NCBI GenBank assembly: GCA_030761205.1
Contig: JAULJL010000005.1
Coordinates: 7,279,501 to 7,343,500 of the forward strand
Length of the DNA: 64,000 nt
Source: Fremontodendron californicum
Lineage: Eukaryota > Streptophyta > Magnoliopsida > Malvales > Malvaceae
Reading direction: 5' to 3'
The translations under genes were made by a program, and so were the position numbers. Each line of letters starts with the position of its first letter. Within the stretch, counting starts at the first letter, position 1. Shown here one piece after another: positions 1 through 11,190 of the stretch. The notes under the pieces were generated by a model. The model saw only the letters and a program-made list of their open reading frames with translations, searched no databases and was not told the origin of the DNA.

Positions 1-731
1 ATAATTAAATAAATAAATAATAAATCAAGATCTTATCGACGGTGAAATCTTGAAAAGTTGCGAATGGTCAATTTCTAAGAATTTCTAGGTGAGGAGAATT
101 TTTAGGTGACTAACCCGAATGGTGGAATGTAACGTAAAAATTTTCCAATATTCTAAATCTGTAATCCTTAATTTTAAAATAAATCCGACAATAAATCTTT
201 ATAAGAACGAACAGTTTCTATTGAAGACTCCTGAGGTGAGGGGAATTTTTAGTTGTCTAACCCGAATGGTGGAAAGTACTTTAAAAATCTCCCAATATTT
301 TAAACTCTAAATTTTATTTTTAATTCGTAAAATACTTAATAAATCCAATACGGAGCCTCTTCATAAGAACGAATGGTTTCTATTGAAGACTCTTGAGGTG
401 AGGTGGATTTCAAAAATCAGTCCCGGATGATGGAAAGCATTTTTGGAATATTTCCAATATTTAATATATCGAAAGTTAAAGACCATTATATTTTAAGACC
501 TATAGGATAACATTAGGTAATTAGGTACTATCTCTGGTTAGGCGTTGTGCGGGTACTAATCCTTCCCCGCACATAACTGAATTCCCGAACCTAGTTTGAA
601 CGTAGACCAGAACCTATTATTTTTAAGGTACCTTAGTCGAGCTTAGGATCACTTTAGAAAGAATAGATTCATATAGGTGATTAATCACACCTAGTAAATA
701 AAAAAGATTAGTGGTGACTCCTCATTTGCGT
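1..731. repeat. AT-rich tandem repeats and LTR-like fragment at window edge
   Basis: Positions about 85-470 hold three imperfect copies of a unit of roughly 145-165 bp. Each has the words GAGGTGAGG, CCCGAATGGTGGAAAG and TTTCTATTGAAGACTC. From about 530 to 731 the sequence is less AT-rich and reads like the 3' part of a plant Gypsy LTR or its flank, with GTGGTGACTCCTCATTTGC at 708-726. It abuts the gag remnant of the next element at about 735. The element continues outside the window, so its identity is open. No coding potential is seen. Confidence 0.45.
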
Positions 732-953
732 CTAGCATGCCAAATTCGCGTTTGGCACTTTATGACACTCATTATATGTGTTTGAGAAAGGATCATACTG
801 TTGTTCTTGGTACCCTTGTTGGCCTTGAAATCCTCTTAAATCATAGGTTGGTTCACAATTATCTTCTTGGAAGTATGGGCACAAATTGGTTGGATGATCC
901 ATCATAAAACACACTTCACACTTCCTTGATTGTTGAACATTACCCATGGCCAA
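732..953 (-). pseudogene. Gag zinc-knuckle remnant of a Gypsy-like element
   Basis: This short minus-strand frame (73 codons) matches the C-terminal gag of the better preserved element at 8511-9143. Both share a VGNxQQ-x-C-x-x-C stretch, a THxCP/TNLCP knuckle end, and a YDPxSNTYN tail. The gag N-terminus that should lie between it and the primer-binding site at 1091-1110 is missing, so this copy has an internal deletion. The frame ends where unrelated sequence begins near 735. It is a nucleocapsid (RNA-binding) fragment with no expected function. Start and end are open-frame limits, not gene limits. Confidence 0.6.
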
Positions 954-1090
954 TTATTGAACTAACTGCTCAAGTGTTTAAATTGTTCAATGCCATCATT
1001 CCTTACTCAAAATTTGAAAAGAAAATCTGTATATACAAGAAATATAAAATTTAATTAGAACTAAGAATAGACCAAGTAACTAAAGAAAGC

Positions 1091-1110
1091 AATCCCCAGC
1101 AACGACGCCA
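1091..1110 (-). other. Primer-binding site, tRNA-Asp type
   Basis: Read on the minus strand this is TGGCGTCGTTGCTGGGGATT. It resembles the tRNA-Asp-type site TGGCGCC-GTTGCCGGGGA used by plant Athila/Tat-like Gypsy elements, with two or three changes. It sits 6 bp from the LTR end at 1117, which fixes the LTR's orientation as a minus-strand 5' LTR. Confidence 0.7.
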
Positions 1111-1116
1111 AAAACT

Positions 1117-2664
1117 TGATGCACTCAAAAGAGCGTATCTTATTTAATCCTTGCACTAAAAGATCAATTGTTAAGTACAGTAGTGAGCAAGGATAGAATC
1201 CACAAAGATTGCTTTTAATTTATATGTTAGTTGGTTTAAAACTTTAGTTCTAAGACAAGAAAAGAAAAATAAAAGAAGAGGGGGTTTTTGAAATAATTAA
1301 AAGTAAAGCAAATTAGAATATTAAGAATGCAAGTAAGTAAATAAAAGAAGTCAAATATGAGAAAAGTATGGTTAAGGTTTCATTCTCCACCACTAGACAT
1401 CATTGAGAATCAATTTCAGATCTATCAACATCAATCAACTATCAAAATTATCAACCGTAGATAACAACCTCTCGTGTTACCCCAATCCTTCCTTAGTTCG
1501 TCGTTAAATAGGACAAATGCCACTACTTAATCTCTAACTACCAAACAACCTAGGATAAACATCTTTAAATTTTATTTGATAGCAGCTTTAAAATGAGAAA
1601 GTGAGGTTGATCTAAGCAACAAAAGCATAAAAATGAATTGTTTAACTTAGTTATGTTCCACATTGCAATTAGTGAAAACTTGACCATAATCATTAATCAC
1701 AAATTGCTACTATTGAATAGGAAATCAAGACAATTACATATCAAGTCTCCTAAACTAGCATTAGACAATTATCAAGATATATCCAGTTTGCAACCTAAAC
1801 AAATCAAGACAACATCATGAACAATTTTTATGGAAGAACATATGCAACTTTGATAGAAAATTAATGATAAATAGAATCTAAAAATGAATTAAACATGTTT
1901 AGGGCTTTGAAATCACCCTTAACCAAATAGAAGTTTAGCCTTGCATAGGCATTGTTAACATGAACATAAGATTAAAAAAAAAAATAAGAAGAAAACTAAA
2001 AGAATGAAGAAGAAGAAGAAGAAGAATATTGAATTATTCAGCCTCTTGCTCTCTCAAAATCTCTAAGAAAGCTATAAAATCTGACTACTATAATATGTAC
2101 AATGTGTGTTGCGGCTCCCCCTTTTCTTCCCTATTTATAGGCATCCTCTAGGTCCCTATTATCATGATTTGCGATTCCCAGGGTTTCAAATAGCTGATTT
2201 GCGGCTAGGGTTTTTATAAGGAAAGTTATTTAAGGTTAGGGTTTTTTTGCCGCTAGAGTTGTTTAGGGAGATCTTCCTATGCTAATTTGGATGACCATTT
2301 CTTATTTGATTTGGGTATATAATATATCGTTGAAAAGATATTCAAGTAAGCTTCAATAGTTAAGAAGGAAGTTTCTTTGAATAAAGAATTTAACATCATG
2401 TTTTCCTTGCAACAAGCTCCGGAGGTCAAATCTGCTTTCTTGCTTTGCACCAAGAATTTGATCTTTTTGACTCCCAAGTCTTTTTCCATCTTGTGATTAT
2501 GATTTTGTAGGATTTTTAACATCCTAATTGACATGTTTTGACTTCATCTCTTTCAAAATACCTACAAAGCATAAACACCTAATATAATGTCAAGGAACTT
2601 AAGAATCAAAGCACAAAGTATAAGAAAATTAAATAGGAAAATGTATGAAATTAAGCACTTATCA
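1117..2664 (-). mobile_element. 5' LTR of Gypsy-like (Athila/Tat-type) element
   Basis: The segment begins TGATGCAC and ends CTTATCA on the plus strand, so both strands have TG...CA ends. It is a diverged relative of the LTRs at 3969-5467 and 9696-11185. They share the LTR end next to the primer-binding site, a central stretch with CTCCACCACTAGACATCATT, and the distal part with CTTGTGATTATGATTTT. A TATA box (CTATAAATAG, minus strand) lies at 2131-2140. A short GAA microsatellite is at about 2006-2027. The element runs left out of the window and was inserted into LINE ORF2. The length is about 1548 bp. Confidence 0.75.
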
Positions 2665-3864
2665 TAAATGTTTTAAAAAAAATATTAAACCCTCCAATTC
2701 CTCTTGATCTGAACACCAACTATCATAATTGCGTTTTAAAACAATTATACGATTTTTCCTCCTCCGAATGATCATTGTCGTATGAAAATACTTTGTGTTT
2801 CGGTCTCCAAATTGAACCCATTGCGATTTGGATTTTTGAAACCAAAACATCTTTACCTATGTAAGTACCTGATTATAATCAGCCAGCAAGTCTTCTTCAA
2901 GATTAAATAAGAAAGGATTTGGGTTTCTTTCTAAAGTTTTTTGAACACCTGTAATATGAGCAACCAAGTATCTTTTCATTCGAAAAATATTTCCAAAGAC
3001 CTCCCCATTCCATTGCTTCACCGCATTAGTAAAACTCGATAAAGTCACCATTAACTCCTCTCCCTACCGCCAAGTTGATTTGATAAAACTAGGAAAATCC
3101 TCATGAGAAAGCCATTCTACTTCAAATCTAAAAGGCCATAAGATTTTGTTAAGAATTCGAAGACCCTCCAACCTAAGTAGAAATGGGTAGTGATCCCCAT
3201 GTAATCTGGCAAGATTATGAACAAAGGCTTCTTGAAAGGCTTGTCTTCACTCCACATTACAGACCACACTATCCAACCATTTTTTAATTAGCACCGGCAA
3301 AGGATGTTTACTTGACCACGTAAATCAACATCCCATTGCTCCAAGGTGAAGCCAATTTCTACACTGCTTGACCATCAAGAAAATCTTACATTCGTTTGTT
3401 ACTCTCCTTAATTCCTCCTGTTTCTCATTAGACGAAATAATTTGATTAAAGTCACCAATCAAAACCCAGGGAATATCATCAAATTCATTAAAATTTTTCA
3501 TATACTGCCAGAAAGATTCCCTTACAGATAAAATTGGACTCACATAAATCGCAATTATAGCCCACCGAAACCCCTGGCTATTCTCAACAAATAAAGTAAT
3601 AAAATGACTATTTTTCTCAAACACCTGCACCTTTCCCAAATCAAAGTTCCACATGACCCAAATACCACTAGAAAAGCCCCTGGCCTTTACTCTTATAGAA
3701 AACTCAAGGCGCAATCATCGTATAACTCTATCAGCCTTGTTACCACTAATCTTTGGTTCCATAAGAATAAGTATTCTCGGCCTATGTGTAGCAATTAGCT
3801 CTTTAGCATGATAGAACAAGGTGGAGTTACTAGCTCCACGACAATTCCAAAAAAGAATCGACAT
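2665..3864 (-). pseudogene. LINE ORF2 fragment: endonuclease and linker
   Basis: ORF2 starts with ATG at 3864-3862, giving MSILFWNCRGA, the typical opening of plant L1-type ORF2. Several broken frames follow. They hold apurinic endonuclease motifs (GFSSGIWVMWN, then WVLIGDFNQI, both near 3325-3714) and the pre-RT linker (FGDRNTKYFHT, near 2800). The endonuclease would nick target DNA for target-primed reverse transcription. In-frame stops and frameshifts separate the pieces. The RT domain is missing because the Gypsy-like LTR at 1117-2664 interrupts the gene. Upstream ORF1 lies beyond the 7.2 kb insertion. Confidence 0.8.
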
Positions 3865-3968
3865 AAATAAAAGCAAGAAATAGAAGAAATCTTTAACAAA
3901 GGATTAAACATCTTGCATATGAACCACATGTGATTCAACCTTTCCAACAAGTGGAACTTCAGTGCCAT

Positions 3969-5467
3969 TGATGCACCCAAAAGAGTGTTTCTTATTTAAA
4001 ACCTTGCACTACAAATATCAGTTGTAAAGTATAATGATTAGCAAGGGTCGAGTCCACAGGGATTGATGTTTAGTTTAAGAATTATTAGTTTATACTTAAA
4101 TTCACGAAAAACAAAATAAAATGGGGGTTTTAAAATCAATTTAAACTAAAGCAAACAATAAAAGTAAGAAAGCAAGTAAATAAGAAGTAATCAAGTATGA
4201 AAAAGGTATGGTTAAGGTTTCATTCTCCACCACTAGACATCATTGATAATCAATTTCAGATCTATCAACATCAATTAACTATCAAAATTATCAACCGTAG
4301 ATAACAATAAGCTCTGCTATCCCAATCTTTCCTTAGTTTGTCGTTAAATAGAATAAACTCTCTATTTAATCTCTAATTATCAAACAACCTAGAATAAGCT
4401 CTCTAAATTCAATTTATAGCAGCTTTATGATGAGAAAGATAGGTTGATCTAAGCAACAAACACGTAAGCTCGGATTGTTCAACTTATGTTATGTTCCACA
4501 TTGCAATTCCCGAAAACCCAACATAATCATGAATTACAAATTGCAACTTATGAATAGGAAATCAAGACAATTACACGGATCAAAACTCCTAAACTAGCAT
4601 TAGATAATTACAAAGATCTATCTAGTTCGCGACATAAACAAATCAAGACATAGATCATGAACAATTCTTTTAGAAGAATATAAGCAACTTTGATAGAAAA
4701 TCAATATCTGATAGAATCTGAAAATCAATTACACAACATGTCTAGGGCTTTGAAATCACCCTTAACCAAAAAGAAGTTTAGCCTTGCATAGGCATTTTCA
4801 ACATAAACATAAAATAAACTAAGAAGAAAAACTAAAAGAACTAAGAGAATGGAGAAGAAGAAGAAGAATAATGATGATCCTTAAGTCTACTCTAAAGATA
4901 GATAGTTTGTGGCTCAAAAAATAGTATTTATAGAGTTTTAAAACCCTGGAACAAGTCCTTGCCACACAAGTAAGGTTTGGGGCTGAAAAATCATGTTTTT
5001 GGCAAGTTTTTGCTGTTTTTCCCGAATTATTGGCTCCTAGGCGCTGAGCATATGCCTTGTATTTTTCTGCTGCATCGTTTCACATTTTTCGGCTGATTTG
5101 GATGACCATTTCTTGTCCGATTTGGGCGTGTAAAAAATTGATGGAAAGGTATTTAAGTCAGATTCAAAAGTCAAGAAGGAAGTTTCTTCGAATAAAGACT
5201 TTAACATAATTTTTTCCTTACAACAAGCTCTCAAATCTGTCTTCTTGCTTTGCAACCAGAAATTGATCTTTTTGACTCCCGAGTCTTCTTTCATCTTGTA
5301 ATTATGATTTTGTAAGCTCTTTACCATCATTATTGATATCTTTTGATTTCATTCTCCTTATTGTACCTAAAATTCAAAACATAATATAAGTAAACAAGAT
5401 AAAGATCGAAAACATAACAAAAACTAAAGGTAGAAATGCATAAAATGTGTATTTTATGAACTTTTCA
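3969..5467 (-). repeat. 3' LTR of the gag-protease-only element
   Basis: About 1499 bp, beginning TGATGCACCC and ending CTTTTCA on the plus strand. It aligns by eye along its whole length with 9696-11185, with scattered substitutions and small indels. A TATA-like box CTATAAATAC (minus strand) lies near 4926-4935. The outer flank is the target duplication GCCAT. Confidence 0.85.
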
Positions 5468-5482
5468 AATACCCCCACACAT
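5468..5482 (-). other. Polypurine tract of the gag-protease-only element
   Basis: The minus strand reads TGTGTGGGGGTATT immediately before the 3' LTR. This is the usual G-rich plus-strand primer of Athila/Tat-type elements. Its position fixes the left LTR as the 3' LTR. Confidence 0.7.
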
Positions 5483-7264
5483 AGCTTTTTGCTAGTCCTC
5501 GAGCAAAACAAAATAAAACAAAATTTAAGAAAATCTAACTTAATCCACTTTCGTAGGAAATCACGGTGGCACTTAGCATGTGACACAAGCCTTTAAACCC
5601 CTAGGTGTCCCTAGTGGACAAGTTTAGTCTCGTGAGGATTTACTAGAACGATACATACAAACATTGAAAAACTAAAATAAAAATAAACTAACATATACTA
5701 AAAATAGTTACTTTTAATCCTTTCAATATAAATTAGAGACAATATTTGAATAAATCTTATAAACTAATCAATAGCTTAAAGAATTTCACAAAAAATCATG
5801 CTTGAATGTAAATAGTTTGAGTTAAGCCAATATTAACATAACATATTTCAATCAAAATAGTGCATATTCAAACTTAATCTCAACCTCTCACATGAGATAC
5901 TCTCATGATTTCCACTCTTTAAAGTAGTGGTAAAGTGTTTACACTCAATCAATCTCATGAAAACAGTTCTACCATATGCTTGCTTATCCACCTATTCTCC
6001 ACTATTTAGATCATGCAACTTCATAAATTAAGAGGTCTTTATTCAAGGTTGTAATGGGGCCAAGGGGTTGTAATCTGGTTAAAGAATAAAAAGATAAAGA
6101 TATTACAAAGGTTCCAAAGATTTCATAGAGTTTAAAGACATAATAAGATCATACAAATAAAACCTCTCAAAACTCTTATAAAGCATATAATAACATAGGC
6201 TAAATATTCATGTTGAGCCTTTGCTTCATTCTAACCGACTTTGTAACATCTTTTCTTTAACCAAAAGTTCAAGAGATGATTTTTTTTATGGGAATGTATT
6301 TTTTTTCTTCTTTTGTTCAATGTTCTCTTTTCTTTTTCTCTTGACTTTTGCCATTCTTCCCCCTCTCCCCACACACTTATTTCTTGTTCTAACCCAAATT
6401 TTCAAAAAGTATCCCTTGTTTTTGTCATATGTCTCAAACATTCTAGTCCATCTTTAGAACAAGGGTAAAGATATAAACGTGTTTAGGCTAGGTGTAAGAT
6501 ATGGTTACCAATAAAATAGCTTAATCAATATAGGCTCAAATTGGCTCACTAGTAGGGATGTTCTCTTGGAACATCAATAATGGATGGCTGTTTGGCCCTG
6601 GTTATAGTCCTAATGCCTCTATCATATTCATGTTGTCACATACATCAATATAGTCTCGAAAAAGTTTAAAGCAAGTTCTAGAGAATCATGTAATCATAAG
6701 AGCACTCAAGAAAGAAATTAGATTGATATGTATAATGCATCAATCATATAGGCTCAAAACTCACAAGGATGATTATACAAGTCAATTTTAAGTCTAAACA
6801 TGCTTCTTTCTCAATCAACATATCATATTAACATTGGCTCATGAAAAATAGTATTCAAGCTCAATTCTTATGAAAGTTTTCTTACTAATAACTAGTTTTG
6901 GACCTATGCAATTCATATCTCATCATTATATCAAAAGGAACTAAAACACACTACTAAAACTAAATTAACAAGACTCAAAATCAAAAAAATTGACAACCTA
7001 AATAAGAAATCAAATAAGAAATCCTAAATTCTCCCCCCACACTTAATTCTCATATTGTCCTCAATGTAATACTATCACCTCATATGCAAGAATTATATAT
7101 AAAAGAAAAGAATTACCAATCAATACAAACTAAAGAAAATAAAAGATAGAATAATGGAGAGTAAGATTAGCAAATCTGAGTATAATATGTGCTCTCCATC
7201 CTTTTGGGTTGCCTCCCAAGAAGCGCTTGGTTTATTGTCCTTAGCCTGACTTGGACCCATGCCA
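5483..7264. other. Non-coding internal region of the gag-protease-only element
   Basis: No convincing reading frame is seen on either strand over 1.8 kb. A second purine run, TAAGTGTGGGGGGAG on the minus strand, occurs at about 7031-7045, just downstream of the remnant of the pol end. Such a spacer is where full-length relatives carry their long 3' non-coding region. Confidence 0.5.
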
Positions 7265-7924
7265 TTATCCTTTACCCATTCTTGGCTTTCTGGAATCTTT
7301 TAGCTTATGACTCTTTTTTCTTCTAATTTGTGATGCCGCCTTGCTAGTTAACTCCAAGAGTTTCTGTCGTAATGAATCAAAGATGTTAATTAAAAAACAT
7401 GAATAGCTATTACTTGGATACCTTACCTCTTCAAAAATGTCAAAGTGTATGATCTTATCATCAAATTCCATGGTAAAGGTGCCATCATGTACATCAATTT
7501 TGTTCTTGGTATTTTTTAAGAATGGTCTCCCTAATAATATAGGTGTTGGATTAGAAGACCATTAATCTTTCATATCAAGAACATAAAAATTCGTCGGGAA
7601 GACCAATTCATTCACTTGCACAAAAACATCTTCTACAACACCTCTTGGATATGTGTTAGAACGATCAGCGAGTTGTAAAATAACACCGGTTTCTTTTAAT
7701 GGTCCTAGTTTCAAAAAAGCATAAATTGAATATGGCATAACATTGATAGATGCTCCTAAGTCTAGAATGGCACGCTCAAACTTGGTGTTTCCTATCTTAC
7801 AAGGAATGGTAAACATATCTGAATCCTTGCATTTAGGTGGGAGTTTTTTTTGAAGAACAGCTGAAACATTTTCTCCCATACTTACCTTTTCATTCTCCTT
7901 GAGCTTCCGTTTGGATGTGCACAA
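7180..7924 (-). pseudogene. Retroviral-type aspartic protease followed by residual pol tail
   Basis: The frame 7924-7562 (120 codons) holds the protease core. The active-site loop reads ILDLGAS, where Gypsy proteases usually have DSGAS or DLGAS. It is followed by INVMPYS and the flap-side GVVEDVFVQV. A stop near 7561 breaks it. A second frame (7471-7265) begins MEFDDKIIHF, which normally follows the LGRPFL motif of the same domain. The sequence then passes directly to a tail encoding SWEATQK-like residues near 7210. Reverse transcriptase, RNase H and integrase are absent. The protease would process gag. Two stops or frameshifts make this copy non-functional. Confidence 0.7.
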
Positions 7925-8161
7925 TTCTTTGAGAAACTTTGCATATCGGGCACTTGCTTAATTGCATCTAATATAGGAATGTTTATCTCTACTTTTCGGA
8001 AGGTTTCCAAAATTTTCTTCTCTTGCTCCTCCTTCTTGGACTTTTCTAACCTGCTAGAAAAAAGGTGGATGAGTTATATAAGAAGGAAAAGATGGTTTAG
8101 GATTTACCTTTTGTAGTTGCTCATTGGGATGTGAAGATGCTTCCATGGTGTTGTCCTCCCC

Positions 8162-8401
8162 TTAAGCACTATCCTTTTGTGGTGTCTCAAGCTGTTTTCC
8201 ACTTCTTAAATTTATGGCATTGGCATTTTCTCTGGGATTCACTATATTTTGGGAAGGTAATTTCTCGGAATCCTTTGCTTGCATTTGACTTATTGTTGTT
8301 TCCATTTTCCCCATTTGAATCTCCAAAATTGGGACACTTGCCTTTATTTCCTGTTGAAATTGAATTGTATTAGTAGAAAAGGGCTTTAACAAGATCTTCA
8401 A
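8162..8401 (-). pseudogene. Gag-protease linker fragment
   Basis: Minus-strand frame of 79 codons. It contains the hallmark IxLRSGK motif (INLRSGKQLE) and a preceding KLPSQxxxNPREN stretch, which join gag to protease in plant Athila/Tat-type Gypsy polyproteins. It lies between gag and the protease in the expected order but is separated from both by stops or frame changes. It has no independent function. Confidence 0.65.
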
Positions 8402-8510
8402 GAGAAATACCTAAATTTTGAGTGGGTGGCACTTGTTGTCGAGTTTGATATGGTTGTTGAACCCTTTGTTGAAAAGCCGATGGTCTATTGTCAAATGGTA
8501 GAGGAGCAAC

Positions 8511-9587
8511 TTATGATTGGTTTCCTCCATAATTGAAGTTTGGATGATCCCTCCATCCTGGATTGTAAGTGTTAGAGTAGGGATCATACTTCCTTGGTTG
8601 GTTTTGAAATCCACCCATGGCATTCACATGTTCATTGGTATCCTCTTGTAGTGTTGGGCATATATGAGTTTGATGCCCCATGGTAGAACATATGCCACAA
8701 GCCTTAATTTGTTGTATATTACCTACAGCCAATTGTTGCACAAGAGAAGTCAGTTGAGAAATTGTTTGTTCAAGGGATAATGTACTTACCTCATTGACTT
8801 TTTTGGGTTGTGGTGGTGGATCTTGTCCCATTGAGAATTGTTGGGAGTTGGCTACCATGTTGGAGATGAGAGATCTAGCAGCTCCGGGAGTTTTATCAAC
8901 TAGAGCTCCCCTACTTGCTGCATCTATCATACTTCTCTCCGTGGGCATGAGTCCTTCATAGAAATATTTGATGAGAAGTTGTTCACTTATCTGATGGTGT
9001 GGACATGATGCACAAAGTTTCTTGAACCTCTCCCAATATTCATATAAGGACTCTCCGTTGTATTGCCGAATCCCACATATCTCTTTTCTAATGTTGGCAG
9101 CCTTAGATGCTGGGAAATACCTTCCCAAGAATGCTTTCTTCATGCAAATTCCATGTAGTTATGGTCCCGAATGGTAGATAGTAGAGCCATTCCTTTGTCG
9201 AATCAGCTAGAGAGAATGGGAAGAATCTTAACTTAATTTGGCTTCCATGACCCCGGTTGGCCTCATGCTTGAGCAAACTACATGGAATTCCTTGAGATGC
9301 TTATTTGGATCCTCTCCTGCAAAACCATGAAAAGTTGGGAGAAGATAAATCAAACTAGATTTTAATTCAAAAACTACCTTATGATTAGCATATTCAATGC
9401 ATAATGGTTGTTGATCCAAGTCTGGAGCGGCTAGCTCCTTGAGAGTTCGGTTGTCAGCAGCTATCTCTCTTTGTTCCACTTGGATGGTTTGGATCAACTC
9501 TTCGTTTGTTCTTTGGTGGGAAGCGATGAATTCTCGAATTTTCCTAAGTCCTAAATGAGGTTCTTCTTCTTTGGGAAATTGAGACAT
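8511..9587 (-). pseudogene. Gag polyprotein with frameshifts
   Basis: Gag is in three frames. The N-terminal part (9587-9228) starts MSQFPKEEEP and has the conserved FELKSSLIYLLPTFHG and EDPNKHLKEF motifs. The middle, about 9230-9130, is open in another frame (FFPFSLADSTKEWLYYLP). The C-terminal part (9143-8511) contains LYEYWERFKKLCASCPHH and the zinc knuckle CGICSTMGHQTHIC. So there are at least two frameshifts, near 9245 and near 9130. The protein would form the capsid and bind RNA. Start chosen at the first methionine, about 80 bp inside the primer-binding site. Damage is moderate, so the copy is not very old but is dead for gag. Confidence 0.8.
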
Positions 9588-9669
9588 TCACTGAAAAAGA
9601 AAACAAGAAAATAAACTAATTAAAACAGAAAATAAGAATAAACCAAATAACTAACAAACTAAAGAAAGC

Positions 9670-9689
9670 AATCCCCGGTAACGGCGCCA
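9670..9689 (-). other. Primer-binding site, tRNA-Asp type
   Basis: The minus strand reads TGGCGCCGTTACCGGGGATT, 6 bp from the 5' LTR. This is the tRNA-Asp complement found in Athila/Tat-type Gypsy elements, with one difference from the usual GTTGCC. Confidence 0.85.
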
Positions 9690-9695
9690 AAAACT

Positions 9696-11185
9696 TGATG
9701 CACCCAAAAGAGTGTATCTTATTCAAAACCTTGCACTACAAATATCAGTTGTAAAGTATAATGATTAGCAAGGGTCGAGTCCACAGGGATTGATGTTTAA
9801 TTTAAGAATTATTAGTTTATACTTAAATTCACGAAAAAAAAAAGGATTTTTGATATCAGTTTAAACTAAAGCAAACAATAAAACTAAGAAAGCAAGTAAA
9901 TAAGAAGTAATCAAAAATGAAAAAGGTATGGTTAAGGTTTCATTCTCCACCACTAGACATCATTGAAATCAATTTCAGATCTATCAACATCAATTAACTA
10001 TCAAAATTATCAACCATAAATAACTATAAGCTCTGCTATCCAAATCTTTCCTTAGTTTGTCGTTAAATAGAATAAACTCTCTATTTAATCTCTAATTATC
10101 AAACAACCTAGAATAAGCTCTCTAAATTCAATTTGATAACAGCTTTATGATGAGAAAGATAGGTTGACCTAAGCAACAAACACGTAAGCTCGGATTGTTC
10201 AACTTATGTTATGTTCCACATTGTAATTCCCTAAACCCAACATAATCATGAATAACAAATTGCCACTTATGAATAGGAAATCAAGACAATTACACGGATC
10301 AACACTCCTAAACTAGCATTAGATAATTACTAAGATCTATCTAGTTCGCGACCTAAACAAATCAAGACAAAGATCATGAACAATTCTTTTAGAAAAACAT
10401 AAGCAACTTTGATAGAAAATCAACATCTGATAGAATCTGAAAATCAATTACAACAACATGTCTAGGGCTTTGAAATCACCCTTAACCAAAGAGAAGTTTA
10501 GCCTTGCATAGGCATTGTCAACATAAACATAAAAGAAACTAAGAAGAAAAACTAAAAGAAAACTAAGAGAATGGAGAAGAAGAATGATCCTTGAGTTTAC
10601 TCTAAAGATAGATAGTTTGTGGCTCAAAAGATGGTATTTAAAGAGTTTTAAAACTCTGGGAACAAGTCCTGCCGCACAAGTAAGGTTTGTGGCTGAAAAA
10701 TCATGTTTTTGAAAAGTTTTTGAGGTTTTTCCCGAATTATTGGCGCCTAGGTGCCAAGCATACTGCCTTGAATTTTTTTGCTGCATCATCTTGCACTTCT
10801 TTAGCTGATTTGGATTATCATTTCTTGTCCGATTTGGGTGTGTAAACTATTGTTGGAAAGGTATTCAAGTCAGCTTCAAAAGTCAAGGGGAAGTTTCTTC
10901 AAATAAAGAATTTAACATAATGTTTTTCTTGAAACAAGCTCCGAAGGTCAAATCTGCCCGCTTACTTTGTAACCAGAAATTGATCTTTTTTACTCTGGAG
11001 TCTTTTTCCATCTTGTGATTATGATTTTGCAAGCTCTTTACAATCATTGTTGACATATTTTGACTTCATTCTCTTTATTGTTCCTAAAATTCAAAAACAT
11101 AATATAAGTAAACAAGATAAAGATCGAAAACATAACAAAAACTAAAGGTAGAAAGGCATAAAATGTGTATTTTATGAACTTATCA
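9696..11185 (-). repeat. 5' LTR of the gag-protease-only element
   Basis: About 1490 bp, TGATGCACCC at the left and CTTATCA at the right on the plus strand. It is followed by the target duplication GCCAT. Compared with the 3' LTR the TATA-like box is altered: the minus strand reads CTTTAAATAC near 10634 where the 3' LTR has CTATAAATAC. Confidence 0.85.
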
Positions 11186-11190
11186 GCCAT

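Larger units (their letters stand above)
3969..11185 (-). mobile_element. Complete gag-protease-only LTR retrotransposon (non-autonomous)
   Basis: This 7.2 kb element has LTRs of about 1.5 kb at both ends, a tRNA-Asp primer-binding site, a purine tract next to the 3' LTR, and a 5-bp target duplication GCCAT at 3964-3968 and 11186-11190. The internal 4.2 kb encodes gag and an aspartic protease on the minus strand. No reverse transcriptase, RNase H or integrase motif is visible. The layout matches the published idea of terminal-repeat retrotransposons with a gag domain (TR-GAG). Gag and primer site point to the Athila/Tat side of Gypsy. It could be a single deleted copy or a member of a propagating non-autonomous family. 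It is inserted in the LINE between ORF1 and ORF2. Confidence 0.85.

Noticed and set aside
2277..2534. Frames of 85-113 codons inside the Gypsy-like LTRs (also 5037-5330 and 10448-10789)
   Set aside because: They lie in the LTRs at equivalent places but are not conserved as frames between copies. LTR sequence is expected to be non-coding.
3604..3798. Plus-strand frame opposite the LINE endonuclease
   Set aside because: Shadow of the minus-strand LINE ORF2.
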